A DNA stretch of 8,311 nt from CAZQLE01 sp964593905. Its GTDB lineage: Bacteria; Chloroflexota; Anaerolineae; Anaerolineales; Anaerolineaceae. Positions within the stretch are counted from its first letter, which is position 1, and the number at the start of each line of letters is the position of its first letter. Shown here one piece after another: positions 1 to 5,901 of this stretch. The DNA is taken from NCBI GenBank assembly GCA_964593905.1, contig CAZQLE010000180.1, positions 1 through 8,311 of the forward strand. The letters run 5' to 3'. A program made the position numbers and the translations under genes. Below the pieces are notes generated by a model. The model had not been told where the DNA came from, ran no database searches, and saw nothing but the letters and a program-made list of their open reading frames with translations.

Positions 1-1
1 G

Positions 2-943
2 CCCACCCCGGCGGCGGCTGAAGTGCCTGCTCCGGCTGGCGTCAGAGGCGCAGTGCGCGCCACCCCGCTGGCGCGCAAGATGGCGCGCGAACTGGGGCTG
101 GATCTGAGCCAGGTTGCCGGCCGCGGTCCGCTGGGCCGCATTTACCGCGCCGATATTCTTGTTGCGGCCGAAAAAGCCCCGGCTGCCGCCCCGTCGCCCA
201 TCAGCACAATGGCTGCCGCCCCTGCGTCAATTAATTTACCCCTGCCCAATGCCCGCGAACGCGAACGCATTGCCATGAAGGGCGCCCGCGCCATCATCGC
301 CCAGCGCCTGGCTTACAGTTTTTCGGCCATCCCCCACATCTATGAGACGCTGACGGTGGATATGAGCGAAGCGGTGCGGTTGAAGAACAAAGTTGCCCCG
401 CTGCTCGAAAAGAAAGCCAACCTGAAGCTCTCGTACACCGCCATCATTGCCCTGGCTGTGGCGCGGCTGCTGCCCAATCACCCCTACCTGAACAGTTCGC
501 TCGACGGAGATGAGATTGTATTATGGCAGGATGTGCATCTGGGCATCGCCACCGCACTGGAAGACAGCCTGATCGTCCCGGTGGTGCGCAGTGCGCAGGA
601 ACGCAGTCTGGAGAGCATGACCGCCGAGATGGCGCGCCTGCTGGAGGCCGCACGCGGCAAAAAATTGCAGCCGGCCGAGATGAGCGGCAGCACCTTCACC
701 CTCTCCAACCTGGGGATGTTCGGCATCGAGCAGTTCACCGCCATCATCAACCCGCCCGAATCCTCCATTCTGGCGGTGGGCAAGATGGTCGATACCCCGG
801 TGGTGGTCGATGGGCAGGTGGTTGTGCGCCCAATGATGAGCCTGACCCTGGGTACCGATCACCGCATCAACGACGGTGCACGCGCGGCGCGTTTCCTGGC
901 CGACCTTAAGGCCGGGCTGGAAAACCCGTATTTATTGATTTAG
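2..943 (+). CDS. 2-oxo acid dehydrogenase E2 component (dihydrolipoamide acyltransferase), 5' truncated by window edge
   Basis: This is the acyltransferase core of a pyruvate, 2-oxoglutarate or branched-chain 2-oxo acid dehydrogenase complex; it moves the acyl group from lipoyl-lysine to CoA. Numbering from the GTG at 23, residues about 10-47 form a peripheral-subunit-binding domain (VRATPLARKMARELGLDLSQ, then the GRGPLGRIYRADI turn). An Ala/Pro-rich linker follows to about 75, and the catalytic domain runs from about 80 to 306. The catalytic motif DHRINDG is visible, with His280 and Asp284, and so is the family signature TFTLSNLGMFGIEQFTAIIN. The frame stays open to base 2 (P-T-P-A-A-A-E), so the GTG at 23 is not the true start. 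The missing upstream part should hold one or more lipoyl domains, and E1 and E3 genes may lie further upstream. The stop is TAG at 941-943. Which complex it serves cannot be told from this domain. Family assignment is very secure. Confidence 0.95.
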   Translation, partial: PTPAAAEVPAPAGVRGAVRATPLARKMARELGLDLSQVAGRGPLGRIYRADILVAAEKAPAAAPSPISTMAAAPASINLPLPNARERERIAMKGARAIIAQRLAYSFSAIPHIYETLTVDMSEAVRLKNKVAPLLEKKANLKLSYTAIIALAVARLLPNHPYLNSSLDGDEIVLWQDVHLGIATALEDSLIVPVVRSAQERSLESMTAEMARLLEAARGKKLQPAEMSGSTFTLSNLGMFGIEQFTAIINPPESSILAVGKMVDTPVVVDGQVVVRPMMSLTLGTDHRINDGARAARFLADLKAGLENPYLLI

Positions 944-989
944 AGGTTTGCTCACTTTTAATGAGCGGTGATATTACCGGTATAACAGA

Positions 990-1030
990 CCCGGCGCTCC
1001 TCCTGATCGGTCTTCAGGAGGAGCGCCGGG
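990..1030 (+). terminator. Strong hairpin, probable terminator of the E2 gene
   Basis: A perfect 17-bp inverted repeat (cccggcgctcctcctga, its complement at 1014-1030) encloses a 7-nt loop, 46 nt after the E2 stop. The tail atttaattgg is only moderately T-rich, so termination may be imperfect or helped by Rho. It is the best terminator candidate between E2 and the convergent ABC operon. Confidence 0.75.
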
Positions 1031-1073
1031 ATTTAATTGGGTTGCCACGCAGTAGCGCAGCGGCTCAGCGTCC

Positions 1074-1186
1074 GTGTCACGCAGAGCAGCACAGCGAAGC
1101 ATCCCTGCGCCGATTTGCACATCCATGCCGCTGTCTGCATGAGTAGAGATTCTTCGCCTGCGCTGCGCTTCGGCTCAGAATGACAC
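1074..1186. repeat. Dispersed inverted-repeat element of the 'CHSE' type (non-coding, MITE/REP-like)
   Basis: The ends are gtgtca (1074-1079) and tgacac (1181-1186). The first 14 bases of the left arm match the complement of the right arm at 11 positions. The right arm contains gattcttcgcc and cggctcagaatgacac. I recognise this as the class of intergenic repeat whose spurious translation reads CHSE...SEES; here the minus strand gives CHSEPKRSAGEESLL. Such repeats are scattered between genes in many bacteria and carry no protein. The left arm is more degraded than the right. Just outside it, 1186-1209 holds two imperfect 12-bp direct repeats beginning cgtgtcg. Copy number in this genome cannot be seen from the window. 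Confidence 0.6.
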
Positions 1187-1280
1187 GTGTCGTCACTCGT
1201 GTCGCACGATGTGCCCATTCAACCTGACACATACCGCCACCCATGCCATTAGCATGGCATGGGCTTTCGGCAAAAACCCT

Positions 1281-2042
1281 TCACGCAATCGCCTCCACCA
1301 GACGGTGGGCCAGCGCGCCAAACTCGGGAGTGTAACGCATCTCCTGCACACGCGGGCGGGGCAGCGTCACCGTCAGGTCCAACGCCAGACGGCCGGGCCG
1401 CGGGGTGAGCACCAACACCCGGTCTGAAAGCAGCAGCGCCTCAGAAACCGAATGGGTCACCATCAACATGGTCTTGCGCTGCACCTGCCAGATGCGCAGC
1501 AGCTCGCCCGCCATGCGCTCGCGGGTTAACGCATCCAGCGCCCCAAACGGTTCATCCAACAGCAATAAATCGGGGTTCTGAATCAACGCCCGCGCCAGCG
1601 CCACGCGCTGCGCCATGCCGCCCGAAAGATCGCGCGGCCAGACATCTTCAAACCCCTGCAAGCCGATCAGCTCAATGAGTTCTGCCGCCCGCTGACGGTC
1701 TTGCGCGTCGATCTCACCGCGCAGTTCCAGCGGCAGGAGAATGTTCTCCAACACCGTCCGCCAGGGCATCAGGTTGGCCTGTTGAAAGACCAGCCCGATG
1801 TTTGGCGTCAGGTCGGCCCCGCCGCAAAACCGCACCAGCCCGCGGCTGGCCTGACGCAGCCCGGCCAGCACACGCAGCAGGGTGGTTTTGCCGCTGCCCG
1901 AAGGCCCCAGCACGCAAACAAACTCCTGCGGGTAGAGATTAAAACTCAACCCGTCCAGGGCCTTTAACCCGCCGTTGTTCTCGGTCGGATAAATCAGGCT
2001 CAGGTCATTCACCTCAAGCAGCGGGGCAGGACGCTCGTTCAC
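1281..2042 (-). CDS. ABC transporter ATP-binding protein of the riboflavin uptake operon (NitT/TauT/SsuB family)
   Basis: This is the cytoplasmic ATPase that powers the importer. All ABC motifs are intact: Walker A GPSGSGKTT (residues 46-54), Q-loop VFQQ (85-88), signature LSGGM (139-143), Walker B LLLLDEP (159-165), D-loop GALD (167-170) and the H-loop His195. At 253 aa it is the usual length for the SsuB/TauB group that pairs with NMT1/THI5-like binding proteins. It is third in the operon; its GTG start overlaps the ribY stop (GTGA at 2039-2042). No Shine-Dalgarno precedes the GTG, so translation is probably coupled to the gene before it. Sequence alone would allow nitrate, taurine or pyrimidine transport; the FMN riboswitch on the leader points to riboflavin. 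The ATPase has no settled gene symbol (ribZ names an unrelated transporter). Confidence 0.93.
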   Translation of the reverse strand: MNERPAPLLEVNDLSLIYPTENNGGLKALDGLSFNLYPQEFVCVLGPSGSGKTTLLRVLAGLRQASRGLVRFCGGADLTPNIGLVFQQANLMPWRTVLENILLPLELRGEIDAQDRQRAAELIELIGLQGFEDVWPRDLSGGMAQRVALARALIQNPDLLLLDEPFGALDALTRERMAGELLRIWQVQRKTMLMVTHSVSEALLLSDRVLVLTPRPGRLALDLTVTLPRPRVQEMRYTPEFGALAHRLVEAIA

Positions 2043-3046
2043 GGCTGCGGGATAAAATCATTGCTAAAGGCCGGGGCGAGATCCAGCGCCTGCGGGATCA
2101 AGCCCATGCGCAGCAGCAGATCGTGCATATTCTGCCAGGCCTGCGGGTCGGTCTTGCCCAGCGGCTGCGTGCCTTCCCACAGCCCAATTGAGGTCGCAAG
2201 CACCTCTTTTTGCACCTTTTCATCGGCCTGGGCCAGGTTTTCAACATATTTCTTGCTGATCTCAAACGCTTCGTCGGGGTGTTCGCGGGTATATTCTAGG
2301 CCCTTCCAGGTGGCGGTTACAAAACGGCGCACCAGATCGGGGTTGTTTTTCAACGTGGTTTCGTTGGTAATAATGCCGTTGCCCACCATCGAAAGGTAAT
2401 CGCCGGCGCGGATGACACTCACCGGAAAACCCGCCGCCTCCAGTTGAGCAGGCTCATTGGCAATATAGACCACCGCCGCCTCCACCTGGCCGGTGGAAAG
2501 CGCCTCCACCTGGTTAAACCCGATGGTCTCCAACTGTCCCAGGTCCTGTTCGGTCAGACCGCCGGCTTCGAGCAGGGCGCGAAAGCCAATGTAGCTTGCG
2601 CCGTAAAGCACCGGCGTGCCGATCTTTTTGCCGCGCAGATCTTCAGGACGGGTAATGTTTTTATCTTTGAGCGCAACCACCCCCACCGGAAACTGCTGAT
2701 ACCAGTTTAAGACATACACCAGCGGCAGACCCTGGCTGCGGCCGAGCAGCACCTGTTCGCCCGAGACCACCCCAAACTGGAGCTGGTTGGCGCCCACCAG
2801 CGCCGCAGCGTCGGTTTCAAAGCTGTAATCAATGGTCATCTCCAGGCCGGCATCCCGGTAGTAGCCTTTTTCCATCGCCACATACAGGGGCGCAAACTGA
2901 ACATTGGGGATATACCCCACCGGCAGACGGATGGCGACCTGGCCGGGGGTGGGCGTGGTTAGGGCAGGGGCAGCGCAGCCGGTTAGCAGGGCCGCCAGAA
3001 GAACGGGCAGAATAAAGCGGAATGTTTTTATCATCTCTTTTCTCAC
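2039..3046 (-). CDS. ribY: Riboflavin-binding lipoprotein of the ABC importer (NMT1/THI5-like, RibY-type)
   Basis: This is the extracytoplasmic substrate-binding component. The N-terminus is a lipoprotein signal: a basic start (MIKTFR), a hydrophobic stretch, then lipobox LLTGC with the lipidated Cys at residue 24 counted from the GTG. A short A/T/P linker leads into an NMT1/THI5-like domain, recognisable by the opening VGYIPNVQFAPLYVAMEKGY and by DLRGKKIGTP. The GTG at 3046 overlaps the permease stop (GTGA, 3043-3046). An ATG at 3034, four codons in, gives an equally good signal peptide and has a purine run gagaaaagag directly before it, so the start is uncertain between the two. The fold also binds thiamin pyrimidines, taurine and nitrate; riboflavin is inferred from the FMN riboswitch and from the known RibXY system of Chloroflexus. 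Confidence 0.85.
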   Translation of the reverse strand: MRKEMIKTFRFILPVLLAALLTGCAAPALTTPTPGQVAIRLPVGYIPNVQFAPLYVAMEKGYYRDAGLEMTIDYSFETDAAALVGANQLQFGVVSGEQVLLGRSQGLPLVYVLNWYQQFPVGVVALKDKNITRPEDLRGKKIGTPVLYGASYIGFRALLEAGGLTEQDLGQLETIGFNQVEALSTGQVEAAVVYIANEPAQLEAAGFPVSVIRAGDYLSMVGNGIITNETTLKNNPDLVRRFVTATWKGLEYTREHPDEAFEISKKYVENLAQADEKVQKEVLATSIGLWEGTQPLGKTDPQAWQNMHDLLLRMGLIPQALDLAPAFSNDFIPQP

Positions 3047-3861
3047 TCGGGTAAAGTTTCGCGCTGCTGGCTGGGGTGGCGCTGCCAGCGCAAAAAACGC
3101 ACTTCGGCCAGCACAACCAGCCCATACAGGCTGAGCGCCATTGCCACCAAGGTAAACACGGCCACAAACACCAGCGCGGTATCATACTGGCCGCGTGCGA
3201 CATTAATGAGGAAGCCCAACCCGCGGTCGGCGCCGACAAACTCGCCCACCACCGCGCCGATCACCGCCAGGGTTGCACCAATGCGCAAACCGCCCAGAAA
3301 AACCGGCAGCGCCGCCGGAATTTCGAGAAAGCGCAGCATTTGCAGCCGGTTGGCTTTTAAGGCGCGCATCAGATCGCGCAGGTTTTCGGGGACGGCGCGC
3401 AGCCCAACCATGGTGTTCACCAGTACCGGGAAGAAGACGATCAGGGCGCAGATCAACACTTTGGAGAACATCCCCGGCCCAAACCAGATCACCAGCAGCG
3501 GCGCAATTGCCACCACCGGAATGGCCTGACTGGCGACCAGATAGGGTGAAAGCAGTTTTTCGAGCGTATTCGAACGCGCCAGGGTGTAACCAAAGATCAT
3601 CGCCGCCAGGCTGCCCGCCGCCAGCCCCAGCAGCACCTCGCTGAGGGTAACGCCAAAATGGCGCAGCAAACTGCCATCTTGCACGGCGCGGCCAAACCGC
3701 TCGGCCACTTGCAGCGGCGAGGGCAAAATAAACGCCGGCAGACCGGTCCAGCGGGTCAGCGCGTGCCAGAGCAGCACCGTCAACACAATCGAGACCGGCA
3801 TCAGCCAGGGGCCAAAACGGCGCAGCCATTTTTTATAGGGGGTAAAGTGTGATTGGTCCAT
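3043..3861 (-). CDS. ribX: Riboflavin ABC transporter permease (RibX-type)
   Basis: This is the membrane channel of the importer, a BPD_transp_1 permease of the SsuC/TauC/ThiX kind, 272 aa. About six hydrophobic segments are visible: roughly residues 18-36, 70-95, 107-128, 133-155, 185-208 and 225-255. The cytoplasmic coupling loop lies around 163-194 (DLMRALKANRLQMLRFLEIP), corresponding to the EAA motif that docks on the ATPase. It is the first gene after the FMN riboswitch. The ATG at 3861 is preceded by GAGGAG at 3874-3879, a strong Shine-Dalgarno but with a long 12-nt gap; no in-frame start lies closer. Its stop overlaps the start of the binding-protein gene. Family assignment is secure; riboflavin as substrate is inferred from regulation. 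Confidence 0.88.
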   Translation of the reverse strand: MDQSHFTPYKKWLRRFGPWLMPVSIVLTVLLWHALTRWTGLPAFILPSPLQVAERFGRAVQDGSLLRHFGVTLSEVLLGLAAGSLAAMIFGYTLARSNTLEKLLSPYLVASQAIPVVAIAPLLVIWFGPGMFSKVLICALIVFFPVLVNTMVGLRAVPENLRDLMRALKANRLQMLRFLEIPAALPVFLGGLRIGATLAVIGAVVGEFVGADRGLGFLINVARGQYDTALVFVAVFTLVAMALSLYGLVVLAEVRFLRWQRHPSQQRETLPE

Positions 3862-3873
3862 CCGGCAGCAAAG

Positions 3874-3879
3874 CTCCTC
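3874..3879 (-). promoter_or_regulatory. Ribosome binding site of ribX
   Basis: GAGGAG on the minus strand lies 12 nt before the ATG at 3861, which is further than usual. It is the only clear Shine-Dalgarno in the operon; the two downstream genes lack one at their GTG starts. It lies outside the terminator hairpin, so the riboswitch is unlikely to act by hiding it. Confidence 0.55.
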
Positions 3880-3906
3880 GATGAAACAAGCACCAGACGG
3901 GGCTGT

Positions 3907-3939
3907 AAAATAAAAAACCGAAAACAGAATTGTTTTCGG
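3907..3939 (-). terminator. Intrinsic terminator of the FMN riboswitch expression platform
   Basis: On the minus strand ccgaaaaca pairs with tgttttcgg around a 4-nt loop (3918-3939), followed immediately by T6-A-T4 (3917 down to 3907). It sits between the FMN aptamer and ribX, 45 nt before the start codon. This is the layout of a transcription-terminating OFF switch: FMN-bound aptamer lets this hairpin form and the operon is not read. Confidence 0.92.
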
Positions 3940-3973
3940 GGGAAACAGGCGCAGACAGATTAAACTGACGCGC

Positions 3974-4095
3974 TCCTTCTTCTATCCGGACTATACCGTC
4001 GACCCCGGAATTTCACCGGGTCCTGCAAAACTTGCTCGTGGGTTATCACCACCGATCGGGAATTGGGCTGTATGCCCGCACCCTGCCCCGAAGGA
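3974..4095 (-). ncRNA. FMN riboswitch aptamer (RFN element)
   Basis: Read on the minus strand, the conserved blocks of the RFN element appear in order: ccttcggggcagggtg, aattcccgatcggtggtgat, acccacgagc, ggtgaaattccgg, gtcgacggtatagtccgg and atagaagaagga. The closing helix P1 is formed by tccttc (4095-4090) and gaagga (3979-3974). The variable P2 arm is gggcatacagccc. The element binds FMN in the nascent leader RNA. It is followed by an intrinsic terminator, so it should repress the downstream transporter operon when FMN is plentiful. Match to the family consensus is near complete. Confidence 0.97.
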
Positions 4096-4117
4096 ACTTG
4101 TATTCAATTTCACAAAG

Positions 4118-4146
4118 AGTATACCGCGCCCATGAAAAAGGGTCAA
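4118..4146 (-). promoter_or_regulatory. Sigma-70-type promoter of the riboswitch/ribXY operon
   Basis: On the minus strand, TTGACC (4146-4141) is separated by exactly 17 nt from TATACT (4123-4118). That is five of six consensus bases in each box at ideal spacing. The predicted transcription start is near 4111, about 16 nt before the aptamer's P1 helix, so the full riboswitch is in the leader. Confidence 0.85.
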
Positions 4147-4176
4147 GGAGGGGAGGAAAAAATTACCTTTCTCGGG

Positions 4177-4182
4177 TAAAAT
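4177..4182 (+). promoter_or_regulatory. -10-like box directly before the kinase start (leaderless mRNA likely)
   Basis: TAAAAT lies 6 nt before the GTG at 4189, so a transcript started from it would begin at or next to the start codon. The preceding GGG gives no extended -10 (TGn), and no good -35 is visible about 17 nt upstream (aggaaa). The taa of this box is also the in-frame stop nearest the start, which prevents any longer protein. Confidence 0.5.
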
Positions 4183-4188
4183 CAGTCT

Positions 4189-5871
4189 GTGGCAACATTA
4201 ACCCGTGAACAATTAGAAGATCGCCTGGCCGCGCTGCATCGTGCGAGCCTGGAACTGGTGCAGGATATTTCGCTCGATTCACTGCTGGAGCGCATCGCCG
4301 GGGTGGCCTGCGAGCAATCGGGCGCATGTTACGGCGCTGTGGGCGTGCTGAATCAGGAAGGCCAGCTTTCCAAGTTCATCACCGTGGGCCTTACCCCCCA
4401 GGAACGCCGCCTGATGCGCAACCCGCCGGAAGGCAAGGGGTTGATTGGTGCATTGATGCACACCGATCAGGCCATTCGCCTTTCAGACCTGCGCACCGAC
4501 CCGCGCAGTGTGGGGTACCCTCGCCACCACCCTGAGATGACCTCTTTTCTGGGGGTGCCCATCCGGCGCGGCGACCGTCACCTGGGGCAAATTTATCTAA
4601 CCAACAAGATCGGCTCAAACAGCTTTACCGAAGAAGACCAGCAGGTGATCGAAACGCTGGCCACCTACGCGGCCATTGCCATCTCAAACGCCAACCTCTA
4701 CAACCAATTGGTCGAGCGCGACCGGGTGCTCACCCAGCGCAACGAAGACCTGGCGCTGTTGAACGATCTGGCAGTAACCCTGGCATCTTCCAGCGAATCC
4801 ACCCTGGAGAATCTGGATCAAATTCTCGACCGCGCGCTGTCGCAGGTGATGGATTACCTGGGCCTGGAGGTGGGTGAGCTGTTCCTGCGCGAAGGAGATG
4901 CCGAAACGCTCTACCGCGCCAACCGGCACACCAAGAACAATCACGGTCTGTGGAAAAACGAGACCTATCATGTGGGCGAGGGCATTGTGGGCCAGGTGGC
5001 CCTCACCGGCCAACACCTGGTGGTGGCTCTGCCCGACCCGAATATTCAGGATCTGGAAGATATCTCCTTCTCTCAGATCGCCTGTTTTCCTCTCACCGCC
5101 CGCAGCGGTACGCTGGGCGTGTTATGCGTCTCGGGCCGCCAGCCGCGTGAATTTGATGACCTCGATATTTCATTTTTGGCGGCCATCAGTTCATGGATCG
5201 CCACCGTGGTCGATAATATGCGCCTGGAGCTGAACCAGCGCCGCCTGGCGGTGCTGGAGGAGCGCGACCGCATTGGGATGGACCTGCATGACGGGGTGAT
5301 CCAATCCATCTACGCGGTCGGGTTAACGCTGGAACATGCCCGGCTGCTGCTGGTGGAAGACCCGCAAAAAGCCTCGGAACGGATTGATCAGGCGATTAGC
5401 AACCTGAACAGCACCATCCGCGATATCCGTTCTTATATTCTGGACCTGCGCCCGCGGCAGTTCAACGATGACAATTTGATGCAGGGAATTCAACGGCTGG
5501 TCAATGAGTTTCGCGTTAACACCCTGGCCGAGGTAAATTTGCAGGGGCAGGCTGAAGGCCTGGCGCATCTGGCCGTGCCACAGGCCAAAGCCCTCTTCCA
5601 TATCTGTCAGGAGGCCCTGGCCAACACCGCCAAGCACGCCCGCGCCCGGCGGGTGAACCTGACGGTCTGGTCCACCTCCGACCGGGTGGTGTTGGAAGTG
5701 GCAGACGACGGCCGCGGATTTGACACCACCAAAACGCGCACCTCACTCGGGCATGGGCTTTCCAATATGCTGACCCGCGCGCGCAATGTGGGCGGCGATG
5801 TGGAAATTAATTCTGACCCCGCCCAGGGAACTACGGTCATGGCCTGGGTGCCTTTTAAACACGCTTCTTGA
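4189..5871 (+). CDS. Soluble sensor histidine kinase, GAF-GAF-HisKA_3-HATPase (DevS/DosT-like)
   Basis: This is a cytoplasmic sensor kinase of the NarL/DesK class, 560 aa, with no membrane segment. Domains in order: GAF1 at about 10-165, GAF2 at about 188-345, HisKA_3 with phosphoacceptor His367 in DLHDGVIQSIYAVGL, then the ATP-binding domain with N-box QEALANTAKH (Asn479), G1 DDGRGF (506-511) and G2 GHGL (521-524). Architecture and length match mycobacterial DosS/DosT. In GAF1 the segment SVGYPRHHPEM places His114 on the DosS heme ligand His149, and Tyr136 in IYLTNK falls on distal Tyr171, with the same 22-residue spacing; the alignment is from memory. A heme gas or redox sensor is therefore possible but not proven. 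The GTG at 4189 is the only upstream start, because an in-frame TAA lies at 4177. There is no Shine-Dalgarno at a useful distance. The partner response regulator is not in the window. A methyltransferase follows after 30 nt. Confidence 0.93.
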   Translation: MATLTREQLEDRLAALHRASLELVQDISLDSLLERIAGVACEQSGACYGAVGVLNQEGQLSKFITVGLTPQERRLMRNPPEGKGLIGALMHTDQAIRLSDLRTDPRSVGYPRHHPEMTSFLGVPIRRGDRHLGQIYLTNKIGSNSFTEEDQQVIETLATYAAIAISNANLYNQLVERDRVLTQRNEDLALLNDLAVTLASSSESTLENLDQILDRALSQVMDYLGLEVGELFLREGDAETLYRANRHTKNNHGLWKNETYHVGEGIVGQVALTGQHLVVALPDPNIQDLEDISFSQIACFPLTARSGTLGVLCVSGRQPREFDDLDISFLAAISSWIATVVDNMRLELNQRRLAVLEERDRIGMDLHDGVIQSIYAVGLTLEHARLLLVEDPQKASERIDQAISNLNSTIRDIRSYILDLRPRQFNDDNLMQGIQRLVNEFRVNTLAEVNLQGQAEGLAHLAVPQAKALFHICQEALANTAKHARARRVNLTVWSTSDRVVLEVADDGRGFDTTKTRTSLGHGLSNMLTRARNVGGDVEINSDPAQGTTVMAWVPFKHAS

Positions 5872-5901
5872 GCGAATTATTTTTGAGTTTCTGGAATCTT
5901 C

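Larger units (their letters stand above)
944..1280. other. Non-coding region between convergent genes
   Basis: This 337-base stretch separates the E2 stop from the stop of the minus-strand ATPase gene. It holds the hairpin at 990-1030 and the inverted-repeat element at 1074-1186. It also has a small 8-bp-stem hairpin at 1240-1263 (cccatgcc/ggcatggg) close to the ATPase stop, with no T-tract on the minus strand. I see no convincing gene here; the short open frames coincide with the repeat. Confidence 0.7.
3862..4188. other. Divergent regulatory region between ribX and the sensor kinase gene
   Basis: This 327-base gap contains, from right to left, a -10-like box for the kinase, an 18-base purine tract (about 4145-4162), the ribX promoter, the FMN aptamer, the terminator and the ribX ribosome binding site. 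Almost all of it is explained by regulation; I see no extra coding frame. Confidence 0.85.

Noticed and set aside
23..25. GTG at 23 as the start of the E2 gene
   Set aside because: The frame is open to the window edge with an Ala/Pro-rich linker sequence, and an E2 protein needs a lipoyl domain before the binding domain.
961..1218. Two short open frames, 961-1146 (+) and 1033-1218 (-), as small proteins
   Set aside because: Both lie over the hairpin and inverted-repeat element; the minus-strand one contains the CHSE...SEES pattern typical of the translated repeat. Neither has a ribosome site or recognisable domain.
1240..1263. 8-bp-stem hairpin as the terminator of the ABC operon
   Set aside because: On the minus strand the hairpin is followed by tggcggtatg, with no T-tract. 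It may still help, but it cannot be called a terminator.
3203..3829. A 208-aa minus-strand open frame inside ribX
   Set aside because: It is out of frame with a clear permease that carries membrane segments and the EAA loop; the long frame is a high-GC shadow.
4147..4157. ggaggggagg as the ribosome binding site of the kinase gene
   Set aside because: It lies more than 30 nt before the GTG, with an in-frame stop between; too far to act.
3862..4188. TPP riboswitch or T-box in the ABC operon leader
   Set aside because: The NMT1/THI5-like binding protein made thiamin control worth considering, but the leader matches the RFN element throughout and lacks TPP-aptamer motifs such as CUGAGA.
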